Assembly (NCBI GenBank): GCA_046293395.1
Contig: JBKBOU010000003.1
Span: 310,001 to 374,000, forward strand
Source of the DNA: CAYNRA01 sp046293395
Lineage (GTDB): Bacteria; Bacteroidota; Bacteroidia; Cytophagales; Spirosomataceae
Direction of reading: 5' to 3'
Length of the DNA: 64,000 nt
The notes beneath the pieces are model-generated. The model made no database searches, was not told the DNA's origin, and was given only the letters and a program-made list of their open reading frames with translations. Shown in pieces: positions 44,294-52,572 of the stretch. How positions within the stretch are numbered: position 1 is the stretch's first letter; every line of letters begins with the position of its first letter. The position numbers and the translations under genes were made by a program.

Positions 44294-44440
44294 TTAGGAT
44301 AATGGGTTGTAACCTAATCCTTCACCAAAACTGCCTTTCTGAAATCCAGTATTGAGCTTTAACTCTTGCATCTCAGGTTCAATCCATGCTTTTTTTTCAA
44401 CTTCATTGGGTTTTTCTTCTAAAAATCCTTGATTTTCCAT
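44294..44440 (-). CDS. Candidate lasso precursor peptide (48 residues)
   Basis: An ATG at 44440 opens a 48-codon frame ending in TAA at 44296-44294. The N-terminal 31 residues form an acidic leader with KKAWIEPEMQELKLNT, matching the aromatic-x-x-P-x-x-x-x-L leader motif bound by B1 proteins; Thr31 sits near the expected cleavage site. With Thr at -2 the core is FQKGSFGEGLGYNPLS, with Glu8 for an 8-residue ring. Cleavage after Thr31 instead gives a Gly1/Glu9 ring. Tyr44 and Ser37 or Ser48 offer sites for sulfation or phosphorylation. It is convergent with the plus arm of the lasso cluster. What it could otherwise be: a small protein of the collar-gene operon. Confidence 0.7.
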   Translation of the reverse strand: MENQGFLEEKPNEVEKKAWIEPEMQELKLNTGFQKGSFGEGLGYNPLS

Positions 44441-44473
44441 ACTACTTTTTTAAAAAAAATTAATAAATTAGAT

Positions 44474-44512
44474 TTTGAGCAGGGAAAATGGATTATTTTC
44501 CCCTGCTTCAAA
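44474..44512 (-). other. Hairpin between the collar gene and the precursor gene
   Basis: The inverted repeat GCAGGG-AAAAT/ATTTT-C-CCCTGC with outer TTTGA/TCAAA pairing starts right after the collar-gene stop. No T run follows on the minus strand, so it may be a processing or stabilising stem, or a leaky terminator allowing read-through to the precursor. Confidence 0.5.
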
Positions 44513-44513
44513 T

Positions 44514-45095
44514 TTACGGTCTTGATGGATAAATTCCCATTACACAGATAATAAAATTTACAGTTAAAAAAGGAGGCATATTTGTATGTTCCCTATTTCC
44601 ACCAGTTGCTGTCAATGTAAAATTACTTTCTACACCTCCTAGGGTATTATTATTAGCAAAAGTAGCTGTTGCAGCTTTATTATAGATTTCTAAATTTGCA
44701 GATGTTTCTACGTCACCAGCTCTAAAAGCTAATACATTTCCATTGGCGGCAGAAGCGTCTCCAATTTTATCGCCCACTTTAATTTTAATACTTCCCGATA
44801 CAGCATGTGCGTGAGCAGGAATTTGATCAGTAGATAAAACCACATTCTCCACACCACCAAAAGTTCCAAGTTGCCTAGCAGTCAAACCAGTACCTTGTCC
44901 CACACCCATTGGAAACCGGCTTCGCAAATCAGGTAATCTAAAAGTACGTACTCCATCACCACCATATCGAGTACCAATTAGAGAAAAAAGAGCTTGATAT
45001 TGACTAATCTGAAGCTCTTGACCTTGGCACATGAGATAACCTTCTGGAGCCCAATCTCCAATGAACATTTTGATAGCACCAATGTACTCTTCCAT
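44514..45095 (-). CDS. Tail-collar domain protein (microcystin-dependent-protein-like)
   Basis: A 193-residue protein with an N-terminal phage tail-collar domain: MEEYIGAIKMFIGDWAPEGY, MCQGQELQISQYQALFSLIG and TRYGGDGVRTFRLPDLRSRF, then the Gly-rich PMGVGQGTG. The C-terminal part has the HAHAVSG and MPPFLTVNFIICVMGIYP blocks typical of the MdpB family. Members usually occur as two or three tandem copies; this is a single copy and no phage structural genes are near. A candidate TAGGTTTG element (45159-45152) lies 57 bp upstream. Role unknown. Confidence 0.88.
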   Translation of the reverse strand: MEEYIGAIKMFIGDWAPEGYLMCQGQELQISQYQALFSLIGTRYGGDGVRTFRLPDLRSRFPMGVGQGTGLTARQLGTFGGVENVVLSTDQIPAHAHAVSGSIKIKVGDKIGDASAANGNVLAFRAGDVETSANLEIYNKAATATFANNNTLGGVESNFTLTATGGNREHTNMPPFLTVNFIICVMGIYPSRP

Positions 45096-45211
45096 AAAAA
45101 ATTAAACGATTTAAAGTTAATAAATAAAAAAATTTGAAAATATAAAAAATACAAACCTAAATAGACTTTTTTATGCTTAAAATCAGCACTTTAGCAAAAT
45201 TGCGGCTTGTA

Positions 45212-45853
45212 TTATAATTTCAATGTATCATCAGGCATGATATGCAATTTTACTCCAGATAAAGTCAATTTAGTAATTCCAATCCCGCCAACAATCAGCA
45301 TCCCTTTCGGATTTTTTAATAATACTTGTTTTACGGGTTCGAATCTCCAAAGGCCCAAAATAGATGACACCAAGTCCAAAATAGCCTGTGTTTTGTGACG
45401 CCAGTTTTTTCCGTCTGCTTTGTAGGCTAACGCAATACAAAATATGGCAATTCCTATACTTAATACTGGGCTGATGTATCCAGAAAATAATTTTTTTAAT
45501 TGTTTTTTGGAATTTGTGTCTTGCTTTAATAATTGGTAAAACATGACTCCTATACCAATAACATGGATTGCAACCATTCCGAAAATCAGCCATTTTGCAG
45601 TTTTGTTTTTCACTTTGGTTGTCCCTTCAAAGTACTCGTCATAGTAATAGGTTGCATTCATACCATATTTGACTATTTTACAAACCATGATGAGTTTTTC
45701 AGGGCCTTTCAATGCCTCTAAATAGGATTCATCATCTGCATTTGGCGCATTTTCATCAATAAAGTGTTTTGGTATGATTAATAATTCAATCACTTCGGAA
45801 ACCAAACCGGCACTCGTTGACAGTACATTTTTAAAAAATCTTAACTCATTCAT
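45212..45853 (-). CDS. Hypothetical membrane protein
   Basis: A 213-residue protein with three or four hydrophobic segments: WLIFGMVAIHVIGIGVMFYQ, VLSIGIAIFCIALAY and GMLIVGGIGITKLTLSGV. The N-terminal half is soluble with Glu/Asp-rich helices (IIPKHFIDENAPNADDESYL). Not recognised. It is placed 35 bp downstream of the 905-residue gene on the same strand and 116 bp upstream of the collar gene, so probably co-expressed with the large unknowns. Confidence 0.6.
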   Translation of the reverse strand: MNELRFFKNVLSTSAGLVSEVIELLIIPKHFIDENAPNADDESYLEALKGPEKLIMVCKIVKYGMNATYYYDEYFEGTTKVKNKTAKWLIFGMVAIHVIGIGVMFYQLLKQDTNSKKQLKKLFSGYISPVLSIGIAIFCIALAYKADGKNWRHKTQAILDLVSSILGLWRFEPVKQVLLKNPKGMLIVGGIGITKLTLSGVKLHIMPDDTLKL

Positions 45854-45888
45854 ATCAATTATTTTTTAATTCATTTTAAAACACAAAG

Positions 45889-48606
45889 TCAGTTCGCTAA
45901 ATCAATTTCAAATATCATTTTACCTGAATCTATAAACTCCTGAGAGTTTAACCTTTTGAAAGGAGCCTCACCAACACCTATTTTGTATGCCACAGTTGTT
46001 GGTACAGCAATCAATAAACAAACGATTTCTATGATAGACAGATCAGCACCCCCTGAAATCTTCTTGTACAAAGCACTGAAAAAGGGAATCTCAATAGAAA
46101 ATACCAATGTTTCTTTAATTACTCGAATAGCTGCTTTCAAGGCATTGAACAGAAGAGTTACCAAGTCCTTCGCCAATTCTAATCCAACATTTGCCAACGA
46201 CAATGCCAGGTAATTTAAAAAATCTAGTAGAGATAATTCTCCGACGAAAAACGCATAGAATTTTTCTCCAATGTTACTCAACGAATCAGCCAGTAAGTCT
46301 TTGTATTTTATTAAATAGGGAGCTATTTCATCAAAAGCATTCATAAAGGAATCCTTGATTTCATTTGGTAAACCATTTATTCCTTGCGTTCGGCTTTTTC
46401 CGATATATTCCTTTTTTGAAGCGACCCAGTTTAATCGGCTATCCGTTCCTCCTTCATTTTTTGTTTTGCGGGGATCTTCAAGAGATTCAATTCCCAATTT
46501 ACTTTGCACATCATTTTGTGCTTGTTGAATGAGATCAATTACATATTTTTGAAAGTTACCCACATTGATTTCAAAACTGTCCATGAGATTCAGGGTATAA
46601 CCTTTAATCGCATTTTTCGTAGCAATAATATCATCCCAGCTAAATAAAAATGCTAAATATTCAAACAAATCCTTGAAGAACGTTTTGATAGAATTAAACA
46701 CTTTTTCAACAAATGCAACCACTTTTTTGGCAGTATCAACGATAAAATCAAGCACTTGACCTGCTATTTTAAGCACGATTTTGTATCCCTCTTTTACGAC
46801 TTCTACCACATAACTCGTAATGGTTTCAAATCCTTTCTCTACTGCATGATACAAATCACCTACTGCATTCTGAGCCCAACCAAGCGGACTAAATGACTCT
46901 ATCTGCAACTCTGGTAATGCTGCCCTCAGCATGGTCATTTCTGACTTTTCTTGGAACTTATCAGAAGCTGTTTGCATTTGCTCCATTGCGGCTGCTACAT
47001 TTTTTAATTCCTCCTCTGATACGCCAGATACCAATGGTTTTCCAGCTTGGGTTGTCGCTTTTTTAAGTGCATCAACACTTGATAATTGCGTAGTTAGCTT
47101 CTTCATTGAACCCGATGATGGCTCTATTTCAATGGATTCATCCAAAAAATCACCTGATAAAATGATTTTTCCGGCTTGCAGCGATTTTACTGGATATACC
47201 AAATTAATCGTTTGATTTTCTGCTAAATCAAATGTAACGGGTTGTTTATCAAGTAAAAATTGGCGACGATTATTGATATAAAGTACCATGTTTTCATCTG
47301 AATATATTCCTAGTGTCTTGTCTTGCAAACCATCTGTTTTTTCAGATGAAAAAGCCAATTCAATCGTATATGATTCAATTTCTATAGTTTCGTTCAAGCT
47401 ATCTACATTCAAAAAATGCTCATGCCATTGTGTACTCACTTTATCTTGCCAAAAATGAATGAGTCCTTCCTGTTTTTTATCTTCCGTTTGACCAGCTAAA
47501 TACAATTGATTGATTAAATTAGGGCCTTTCACACTGACAAATTCGTCTGTATTGGCGTGCATTTGCAATGGCCTTGTCCATTCCTTACCTACCTGAGAGG
47601 CACTAGAATTGTTCGTATAGGTTCGGTTATTGACATAAAACAGCCCACTTTTATTCGCAGATTTACCAATTAACCAAAGTGCGACATTTTTTTCAAACTG
47701 AGAAGCATCGAGTCTTGAAAATGAAAGTTCATGACTTGGGCTCACGATTTCTTCTTTTTCACGTTGAATACCCTTACTGGTTTCTACATCAATAAAACGA
47801 TAAATCCCTTTACCAGCTACATACACTACACTATTGCCAAATGAATCTGGTAATAAGTCAAAACATGTAATATCTTCATTTGTAATGTCATTACCAGTAC
47901 TGTATCTCTCAATAGTCCGTTCGCCAAATTCATCGGCTTCTAAGGGTGTGAATAACAAGGTTTTTTTATTATTCACATAATACAATATGAATACGCCAAA
48001 GTCGTCATTCGCCTTACCTAACTGAATCTGTTGTGCTCTTGTCCCATTTTCAGGTAGAAGATACAAAGCTGGTTCGTCAGCATATTTAAAATGACAAAAA
48101 TTAGCATCTGTTTTCGTAAAATTTGTAGAGTATAATACTCCTATCTCGTCCATTGTAATATGGTCGATTTCACGTTTTCTATCTAGTACAATTTTGTTAT
48201 CCCAATTATATTTACAGTTCCACTTTTCTTTATCAACTTGATCTACAAATAATAGAGCTGATACGAAAAGCTGATTATTACCGTCTTTTCGTCGTGCATA
48301 GCTAATACGAAAAACCCGATTTTCCTCCACTTGGCTTTCGTAAACATCGAAAGAGGTTACTTCATATCCTTCTTCAGAAATACGGTGCATTTTCCAACCC
48401 GACCCTTCTTGGTCAGAATGTACCAATACTTGTAAAAAGTTACTTTTATCGACAAAAAATAAGAAAACCTTGTCATCAGTTTCTTTTATTGTTTTCAAGC
48501 CTTTCCCAAAATCAATGATACTTTCCGGCACATAATTCTGCATTAACTCGTAATGATAATTGACTGTAACTCCGGATTTTTGTAGCAAACTTTTCTTATC
48601 ATCCAT
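45889..48606 (-). CDS. Large hypothetical protein with beta-rich N-terminus and amphipathic-helical C-terminus
   Basis: A 905-residue protein without a signal peptide. Residues about 20-400 are short beta-strand units with aromatic and Asp-rich turns (FLFFVDKSNFLQVLVHSD, GVFILYYVNNKKTLLF, FGNSVVYVAGKGIYRFIDVE), as in a beta-propeller-like scaffold. Residues about 520-720 are long amphipathic or weakly hydrophobic helices (YVVEVVKEGYKIVLKIAGQV; KKVVAFVEKVFNSIKTFFKD), and hydrophobic helices occur again near the C-terminus (IIEIVCLLIAVPTTVAYKI). No family recognised. The plan would suit a membrane-inserting or toxin-like protein, but that is only inference. Confidence 0.6.
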   Translation of the reverse strand: MDDKKSLLQKSGVTVNYHYELMQNYVPESIIDFGKGLKTIKETDDKVFLFFVDKSNFLQVLVHSDQEGSGWKMHRISEEGYEVTSFDVYESQVEENRVFRISYARRKDGNNQLFVSALLFVDQVDKEKWNCKYNWDNKIVLDRKREIDHITMDEIGVLYSTNFTKTDANFCHFKYADEPALYLLPENGTRAQQIQLGKANDDFGVFILYYVNNKKTLLFTPLEADEFGERTIERYSTGNDITNEDITCFDLLPDSFGNSVVYVAGKGIYRFIDVETSKGIQREKEEIVSPSHELSFSRLDASQFEKNVALWLIGKSANKSGLFYVNNRTYTNNSSASQVGKEWTRPLQMHANTDEFVSVKGPNLINQLYLAGQTEDKKQEGLIHFWQDKVSTQWHEHFLNVDSLNETIEIESYTIELAFSSEKTDGLQDKTLGIYSDENMVLYINNRRQFLLDKQPVTFDLAENQTINLVYPVKSLQAGKIILSGDFLDESIEIEPSSGSMKKLTTQLSSVDALKKATTQAGKPLVSGVSEEELKNVAAAMEQMQTASDKFQEKSEMTMLRAALPELQIESFSPLGWAQNAVGDLYHAVEKGFETITSYVVEVVKEGYKIVLKIAGQVLDFIVDTAKKVVAFVEKVFNSIKTFFKDLFEYLAFLFSWDDIIATKNAIKGYTLNLMDSFEINVGNFQKYVIDLIQQAQNDVQSKLGIESLEDPRKTKNEGGTDSRLNWVASKKEYIGKSRTQGINGLPNEIKDSFMNAFDEIAPYLIKYKDLLADSLSNIGEKFYAFFVGELSLLDFLNYLALSLANVGLELAKDLVTLLFNALKAAIRVIKETLVFSIEIPFFSALYKKISGGADLSIIEIVCLLIAVPTTVAYKIGVGEAPFKRLNSQEFIDSGKMIFEIDLAN

Positions 48607-48688
48607 AACTGGTAATTTTATTTTTAATTAAAAATTAGATTTTTGATTTCCAATATCTTTAGAATGGTCATTGGGGAATATGTTAATT

Positions 48689-50542
48689 CTAGACTGCTTC
48701 TTCTACATAAGCAATGTCAAATAAAACAGCATCATCACCATCTTGCCTTCCAGTAAGTAATCGAACCGTCTTAAATGTGAAGGTATTGCTACCAGGTAAA
48801 ATAACTCTTTCACTAAATCCTTCAAAATTTTCTATTTTAAATGAAGCTAACCTATCATTGGATAGATTGATACTAAAATTGTCTGGATAAAATATTTTCT
48901 GCACACCCTGCATTATAGCAGTTACTAAGTTGAGGTAATTAATAGTTTCTAAAACACCATCAAGGCTTCCTTCAAACACCATTTTTTTAGTATCATGAGC
49001 TAAATAGGGTTGTGAATAGTTGAATTTCAAATCTAATGTACCTTTTGTGGAGGCAGTTATTTCAACAGCAATTGAACCTGTACTTCCACGTTCTCCATTT
49101 TCATTAAAAGGATATGTTCCATTTGTTGAAAACCCCCAATTGGCAGCTCCAGTAGCACCCGTTTTAATTCCTGCAATCCTTCTTGGGACTTCTAGATGTT
49201 GATTTCCTGATACCTTTATGTCCCAATTAACTTTCAAACCTTTACTCTCTTGGTTACTTATAACCGATATGGTTCTGTTTTCAAGCGTCAAATCAAATCG
49301 TGAATTTGAGTCAACCTCATGTTTTATTTCTCTTTTTTCTTGACAATGAATTTTAGTATTTGTTTCCTGAGTTACGTCAAAGTCTGTTAAAGATTTATAC
49401 AGAGAATTATAAATTTGTTTGCCTACTTCTGGCTCCAAAACATTGACGATATACTGTGAAAGAAACTCGTTGTAATCAATGGCAAAGACTCCATTTACTG
49501 GATTTGCAACGCCATCAATATATTTTGTATCTATATACTCGATTAAACTTCTGGGCATAATACCACGTGTTTTCTCCCCAGGCAGTGGATGGTTATTCGT
49601 CTGCATCACAAAGTTAAATGCTTGATATCGAGTATCTCGCCCACCATTATTACTAACCATATCTGTATCAGTCACGGAATGTGTCATCAATGTTGGACTA
49701 AATAAAGCAGGTGTCAAGGATGTACTTTTGGGCGAAACTTGATAACCGAGAATAAATGGGTTATCTCCACTCTTAGCCAAATTCATAAAAAAACTTGTAA
49801 TAGCAGTTCTTAGCTCCACCGTTGCAGAAACAGATTGGAATATAGTCGTTTTTTCTTCCACAAACTGACTAATCATTGCATTTTGGAAATCCATCAATAA
49901 TGATTCAATTGTAAAGTCATTATCAGTTATTCCTTTCTTCTGTATTTTGTCCCTATCTTCATCTGCTAATACCATTTCTTCAGTGGTGATAACTTTTTTG
50001 CCAGCAGCTACCTTAAATCCATACGTACAATTAGAAAATGGAAAAGACTTTATTTCCATTGCTTGTAATTGTTCGTTAAACATTTTTGCATAAAATGTTC
50101 CGTAATCCATTTCAATAATAAAATAAAATGGAGATGTTTCATTTCCTTCCGCTTTGGCTAACTCTACTTTAAAGCTTTTAATTTTTGCATCCATTGCATA
50201 ATCATACGCTTTGTAGGGGTTTTCTCCCACTGGCTCTAATGCTTTTATTCTTTCATTAAGTACTTTAGCCTTAGCGAAATCGTCTTCTTCAATTGCTTTG
50301 GTAAGTTGTTTTTTTAGGTCGGCTACTTCATTTATTATCTTTGAATCAAAAGTTGCTTTCCATTTTTCTAAAGTTTGTGCAAAGCCATCTCTATCATTAA
50401 AAAATTTTGTTGCTTCCTTATTGGTTAAGTACCCCCAATCTTTTCCAACCTTTTTACGTTTGAGTAAATAAGCAAATTGTGAATTAATTTTATTCACAGA
50501 TAAGGCGAGTGCCATATCAAATAAGCCTGTGTTCTTATTCAT
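48689..50542 (-). CDS. Large hypothetical protein, possibly P47/TULIP-like
   Basis: A 617-residue protein without a signal peptide. It opens with LFDMALALSVNKINSQFAYL, followed by a helical charged region (residues 50-100) and a long beta-rich remainder such as GSTGSIAVEITASTKGTLDL. The N-terminal pattern (aliphatic strand, then VNK-x-I-x-x-x-F helix) is reminiscent of Clostridium P47/OrfX TULIP proteins, but the similarity is faint and not a firm call. It lies 82 bp upstream of the 905-residue gene on the same strand; both probably form one functional unit. Confidence 0.6.
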   Translation of the reverse strand: MNKNTGLFDMALALSVNKINSQFAYLLKRKKVGKDWGYLTNKEATKFFNDRDGFAQTLEKWKATFDSKIINEVADLKKQLTKAIEEDDFAKAKVLNERIKALEPVGENPYKAYDYAMDAKIKSFKVELAKAEGNETSPFYFIIEMDYGTFYAKMFNEQLQAMEIKSFPFSNCTYGFKVAAGKKVITTEEMVLADEDRDKIQKKGITDNDFTIESLLMDFQNAMISQFVEEKTTIFQSVSATVELRTAITSFFMNLAKSGDNPFILGYQVSPKSTSLTPALFSPTLMTHSVTDTDMVSNNGGRDTRYQAFNFVMQTNNHPLPGEKTRGIMPRSLIEYIDTKYIDGVANPVNGVFAIDYNEFLSQYIVNVLEPEVGKQIYNSLYKSLTDFDVTQETNTKIHCQEKREIKHEVDSNSRFDLTLENRTISVISNQESKGLKVNWDIKVSGNQHLEVPRRIAGIKTGATGAANWGFSTNGTYPFNENGERGSTGSIAVEITASTKGTLDLKFNYSQPYLAHDTKKMVFEGSLDGVLETINYLNLVTAIMQGVQKIFYPDNFSINLSNDRLASFKIENFEGFSERVILPGSNTFTFKTVRLLTGRQDGDDAVLFDIAYVEEAV

Positions 50543-50691
50543 ATTTCGATTTATATAATTTTATTATTTTTACTAAAGACGGCTGAGAAAGCAGTCTCTT
50601 TTTTCATCAATCAGCATTAAAATACCATACTTATTACAATATAAGGTTGGTTTCGAGATGCCTAAACACCCCGAAACCCACGTTGTAAATA

Positions 50692-52233
50692 TTATAACTT
50701 GATGATTTTTACATTCTTAATAATCAACTTTTCATCATCAAATCCTTCGATTGAAATCGTGAAATTTTTATTCGCTAGTGCATTCATTTCATTAATTTCT
50801 TTCGAAATCTCCATTTCAATTAATTCAGTAAATGGCTCTGAATGCCCTTCATGATGCTCACTATGTGCCTGGCGATGTCTTGTTTCAAAGAAATTAATAA
50901 AACCACAAAAACTAGGGTCACTTGGAGTTCTGTCTTTCCCATTAGCTGCATTCAAATACAATTGATAGGTTCCTCTCGGTATTTCATTGTCTGGGAACTC
51001 AATTTCGAACGAAAGAACTACCTTTTGTTGTCCACCTTGGCTCTTTAATAGTGTCTTTTTACCAAAAATAGTATTCGGAATTACCACATCCATCTTTGTA
51101 TTACCGACCACAAAACTCTTGGTTGAAGAAGCCAGTGTCTCCGCCCCCCCTTGCTGTGATTTCAACATAGGTTTACATTCTGTCATTGATTTTCTCCCTT
51201 TGACTTCGGTATCGTCATACGTGTAGTCCATGCCATTGTAAATAATTTTATAGACATCTTCTATAGTATAATCAACCTGCTTGCCTTTGCCATCAAAAAA
51301 AGTATATTTTGACCAAGCATATTTTTTCAATGTATCCAAACAAACTTCTTTTCCATTATCCGAATTGGTCCACTGTTGCCAAATACGGTCGATATTGGCG
51401 TGGTGCAACCAAAAAATAGGATCAAAACCCGCACTCGAGACTTCACCCATCAACCCCGTTTCCATATCTTTGTTGTATATGGAATTGAAATACTTCACGG
51501 TGAGTTTATTCTTGTAACCAAAGCCAACATAATTGTGCATGGTACCATGCGGTGCATGGTTAATCGTACTAGCAAATTCATAAAAATCAGTATTCTCCAT
51601 CAATTTTGTCAAATTTAATTCATCCAATATACGCTTGTTCGTAATTGACTTACCATCGTTTACATCCTTGAATCGAGCTTTTTCAAACAGTGAACTTGAA
51701 GGATTTCTGAATGGCATGGGAATCGTTCGGTTTAGCTCTGCATTTTCTGTGTTGGTATATGCCCAATATGGCAAAGCAAAGTCTTCTTTCCCCGATAACT
51801 CACGCACGATTTGTTCAAAATGCCAAATATAAAGGCGATGCCAAATAAGGAAATTGTAATTAATTGCTTTACGTGTAAAATCATTAGTCCCTCCGTGCGT
51901 ACAATTTGCCCACGCCGTTTTTAATTGCGACGCATTGAACTGAAACGACTCACATAGTGGATTCGGTGCTATTGGTTTATCATGAGGTAATGGAACATTG
52001 TGTATCGCACCTTGGTAATACCAGCTGATGGGTTCTGTACATCCTGCTTCCCTCATAATTTCAAAAGCCTTTTCCATAGCTTCTAAGTCCGCCTTCGCCT
52101 CTTCTGAGTGCGCATTTTTGCGGACAAACTTTTCGGCAGAACCAACCGCACCGGATGATTCCCCTTCCTCTTTTTTAGAGGTACATGCCCCTAAAACCAG
52201 GGCTAATAACAAAATGAATAGTAGATTTTTCAT
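50692..52233 (-). CDS. Lipoprotein tyrosinase (type 3 copper oxidase)
   Basis: A 513-residue copper oxidase that would hydroxylate or oxidise phenols. Lipoprotein signal MKNLLFILLLALVLGAC. CuA ligands are in NCTHGGTND and NYNFLIWHRLYIWHFEQIVR; CuB ligands in INHAPHGTMHNYVGFG and FDPIFWLHHANIDRIWQQW, all six expected His being present. The C-terminal about 150 residues form a beta-rich extension that contains HRQAHSEHHEGHSE, a His cluster that could bind copper. It is the first of the minus-strand genes leading to the collar gene, 149 bp before the next. Substrate unknown; a Tyr-containing peptide is a speculative option. Confidence 0.9.
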   Translation of the reverse strand: MKNLLFILLLALVLGACTSKKEEGESSGAVGSAEKFVRKNAHSEEAKADLEAMEKAFEIMREAGCTEPISWYYQGAIHNVPLPHDKPIAPNPLCESFQFNASQLKTAWANCTHGGTNDFTRKAINYNFLIWHRLYIWHFEQIVRELSGKEDFALPYWAYTNTENAELNRTIPMPFRNPSSSLFEKARFKDVNDGKSITNKRILDELNLTKLMENTDFYEFASTINHAPHGTMHNYVGFGYKNKLTVKYFNSIYNKDMETGLMGEVSSAGFDPIFWLHHANIDRIWQQWTNSDNGKEVCLDTLKKYAWSKYTFFDGKGKQVDYTIEDVYKIIYNGMDYTYDDTEVKGRKSMTECKPMLKSQQGGAETLASSTKSFVVGNTKMDVVIPNTIFGKKTLLKSQGGQQKVVLSFEIEFPDNEIPRGTYQLYLNAANGKDRTPSDPSFCGFINFFETRHRQAHSEHHEGHSEPFTELIEMEISKEINEMNALANKNFTISIEGFDDEKLIIKNVKIIKL

Positions 52234-52394
52234 AGGATTAACAAAAATGAATTTAGAGGTATATAATTAATAATGAACAGTAAAAAACACGTACAAAACT
52301 TTAAGAACTCTTACCATTATACGAACATCACTATTGGAATAAAAAAAGTGCATTTATGTAATTCGTATAAATAAAATGCGTCGATTTCACACCC

Positions 52395-52402
52395 TAACTT
52401 TG
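52395..52402 (+). promoter_or_regulatory. Candidate -7 element facing a 30-codon ORF
   Basis: TAACTTTG on the plus strand, with no plus-strand gene annotated downstream except the small ORF at 52468. No exact TTG -33 element is seen at normal spacing. Confidence 0.3.
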
Positions 52403-52467
52403 TATCTATTCAGCCATCTGCACACGAACTATTTGCTTCCTTTTTCTTGGAAGAAGCTCTATACAGA

Positions 52468-52560
52468 ATGAAGAATAAAATGAATACCAGGAAGTCATTA
52501 GCTTTTGACTTCACTACATTTCAAAAAATACAATCTTTATCTTGTGCTATATCTCGCTAA
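52468..52560 (+). CDS. Small ORF, possible RiPP-leader-like peptide (30 residues)
   Basis: The frame codes MKNKMNTRKSLAFDFTTFQK and continues IQSLSCAISR. The K-x-L-x-F-D-x-x-T-x-x-K-I-x-x-L pattern resembles leaders of Bacteroidota class I lanthipeptide precursors, and a single Cys and several Ser follow. It is very short, lacks a good ribosome-binding site, and no lanthipeptide synthetase lies in the window. The 52234-52572 gap otherwise holds nothing I can name. Confidence 0.25.
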   Translation: MKNKMNTRKSLAFDFTTFQKIQSLSCAISR

Positions 52561-52572
52561 ACGGACAAACCA

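Noticed and set aside
44514..45095. Prophage remnant suggested by the tail-collar domain
   Set aside because: No integrase, capsid, tail or lysis genes are present; MdpB-like collar proteins occur widely outside phages.
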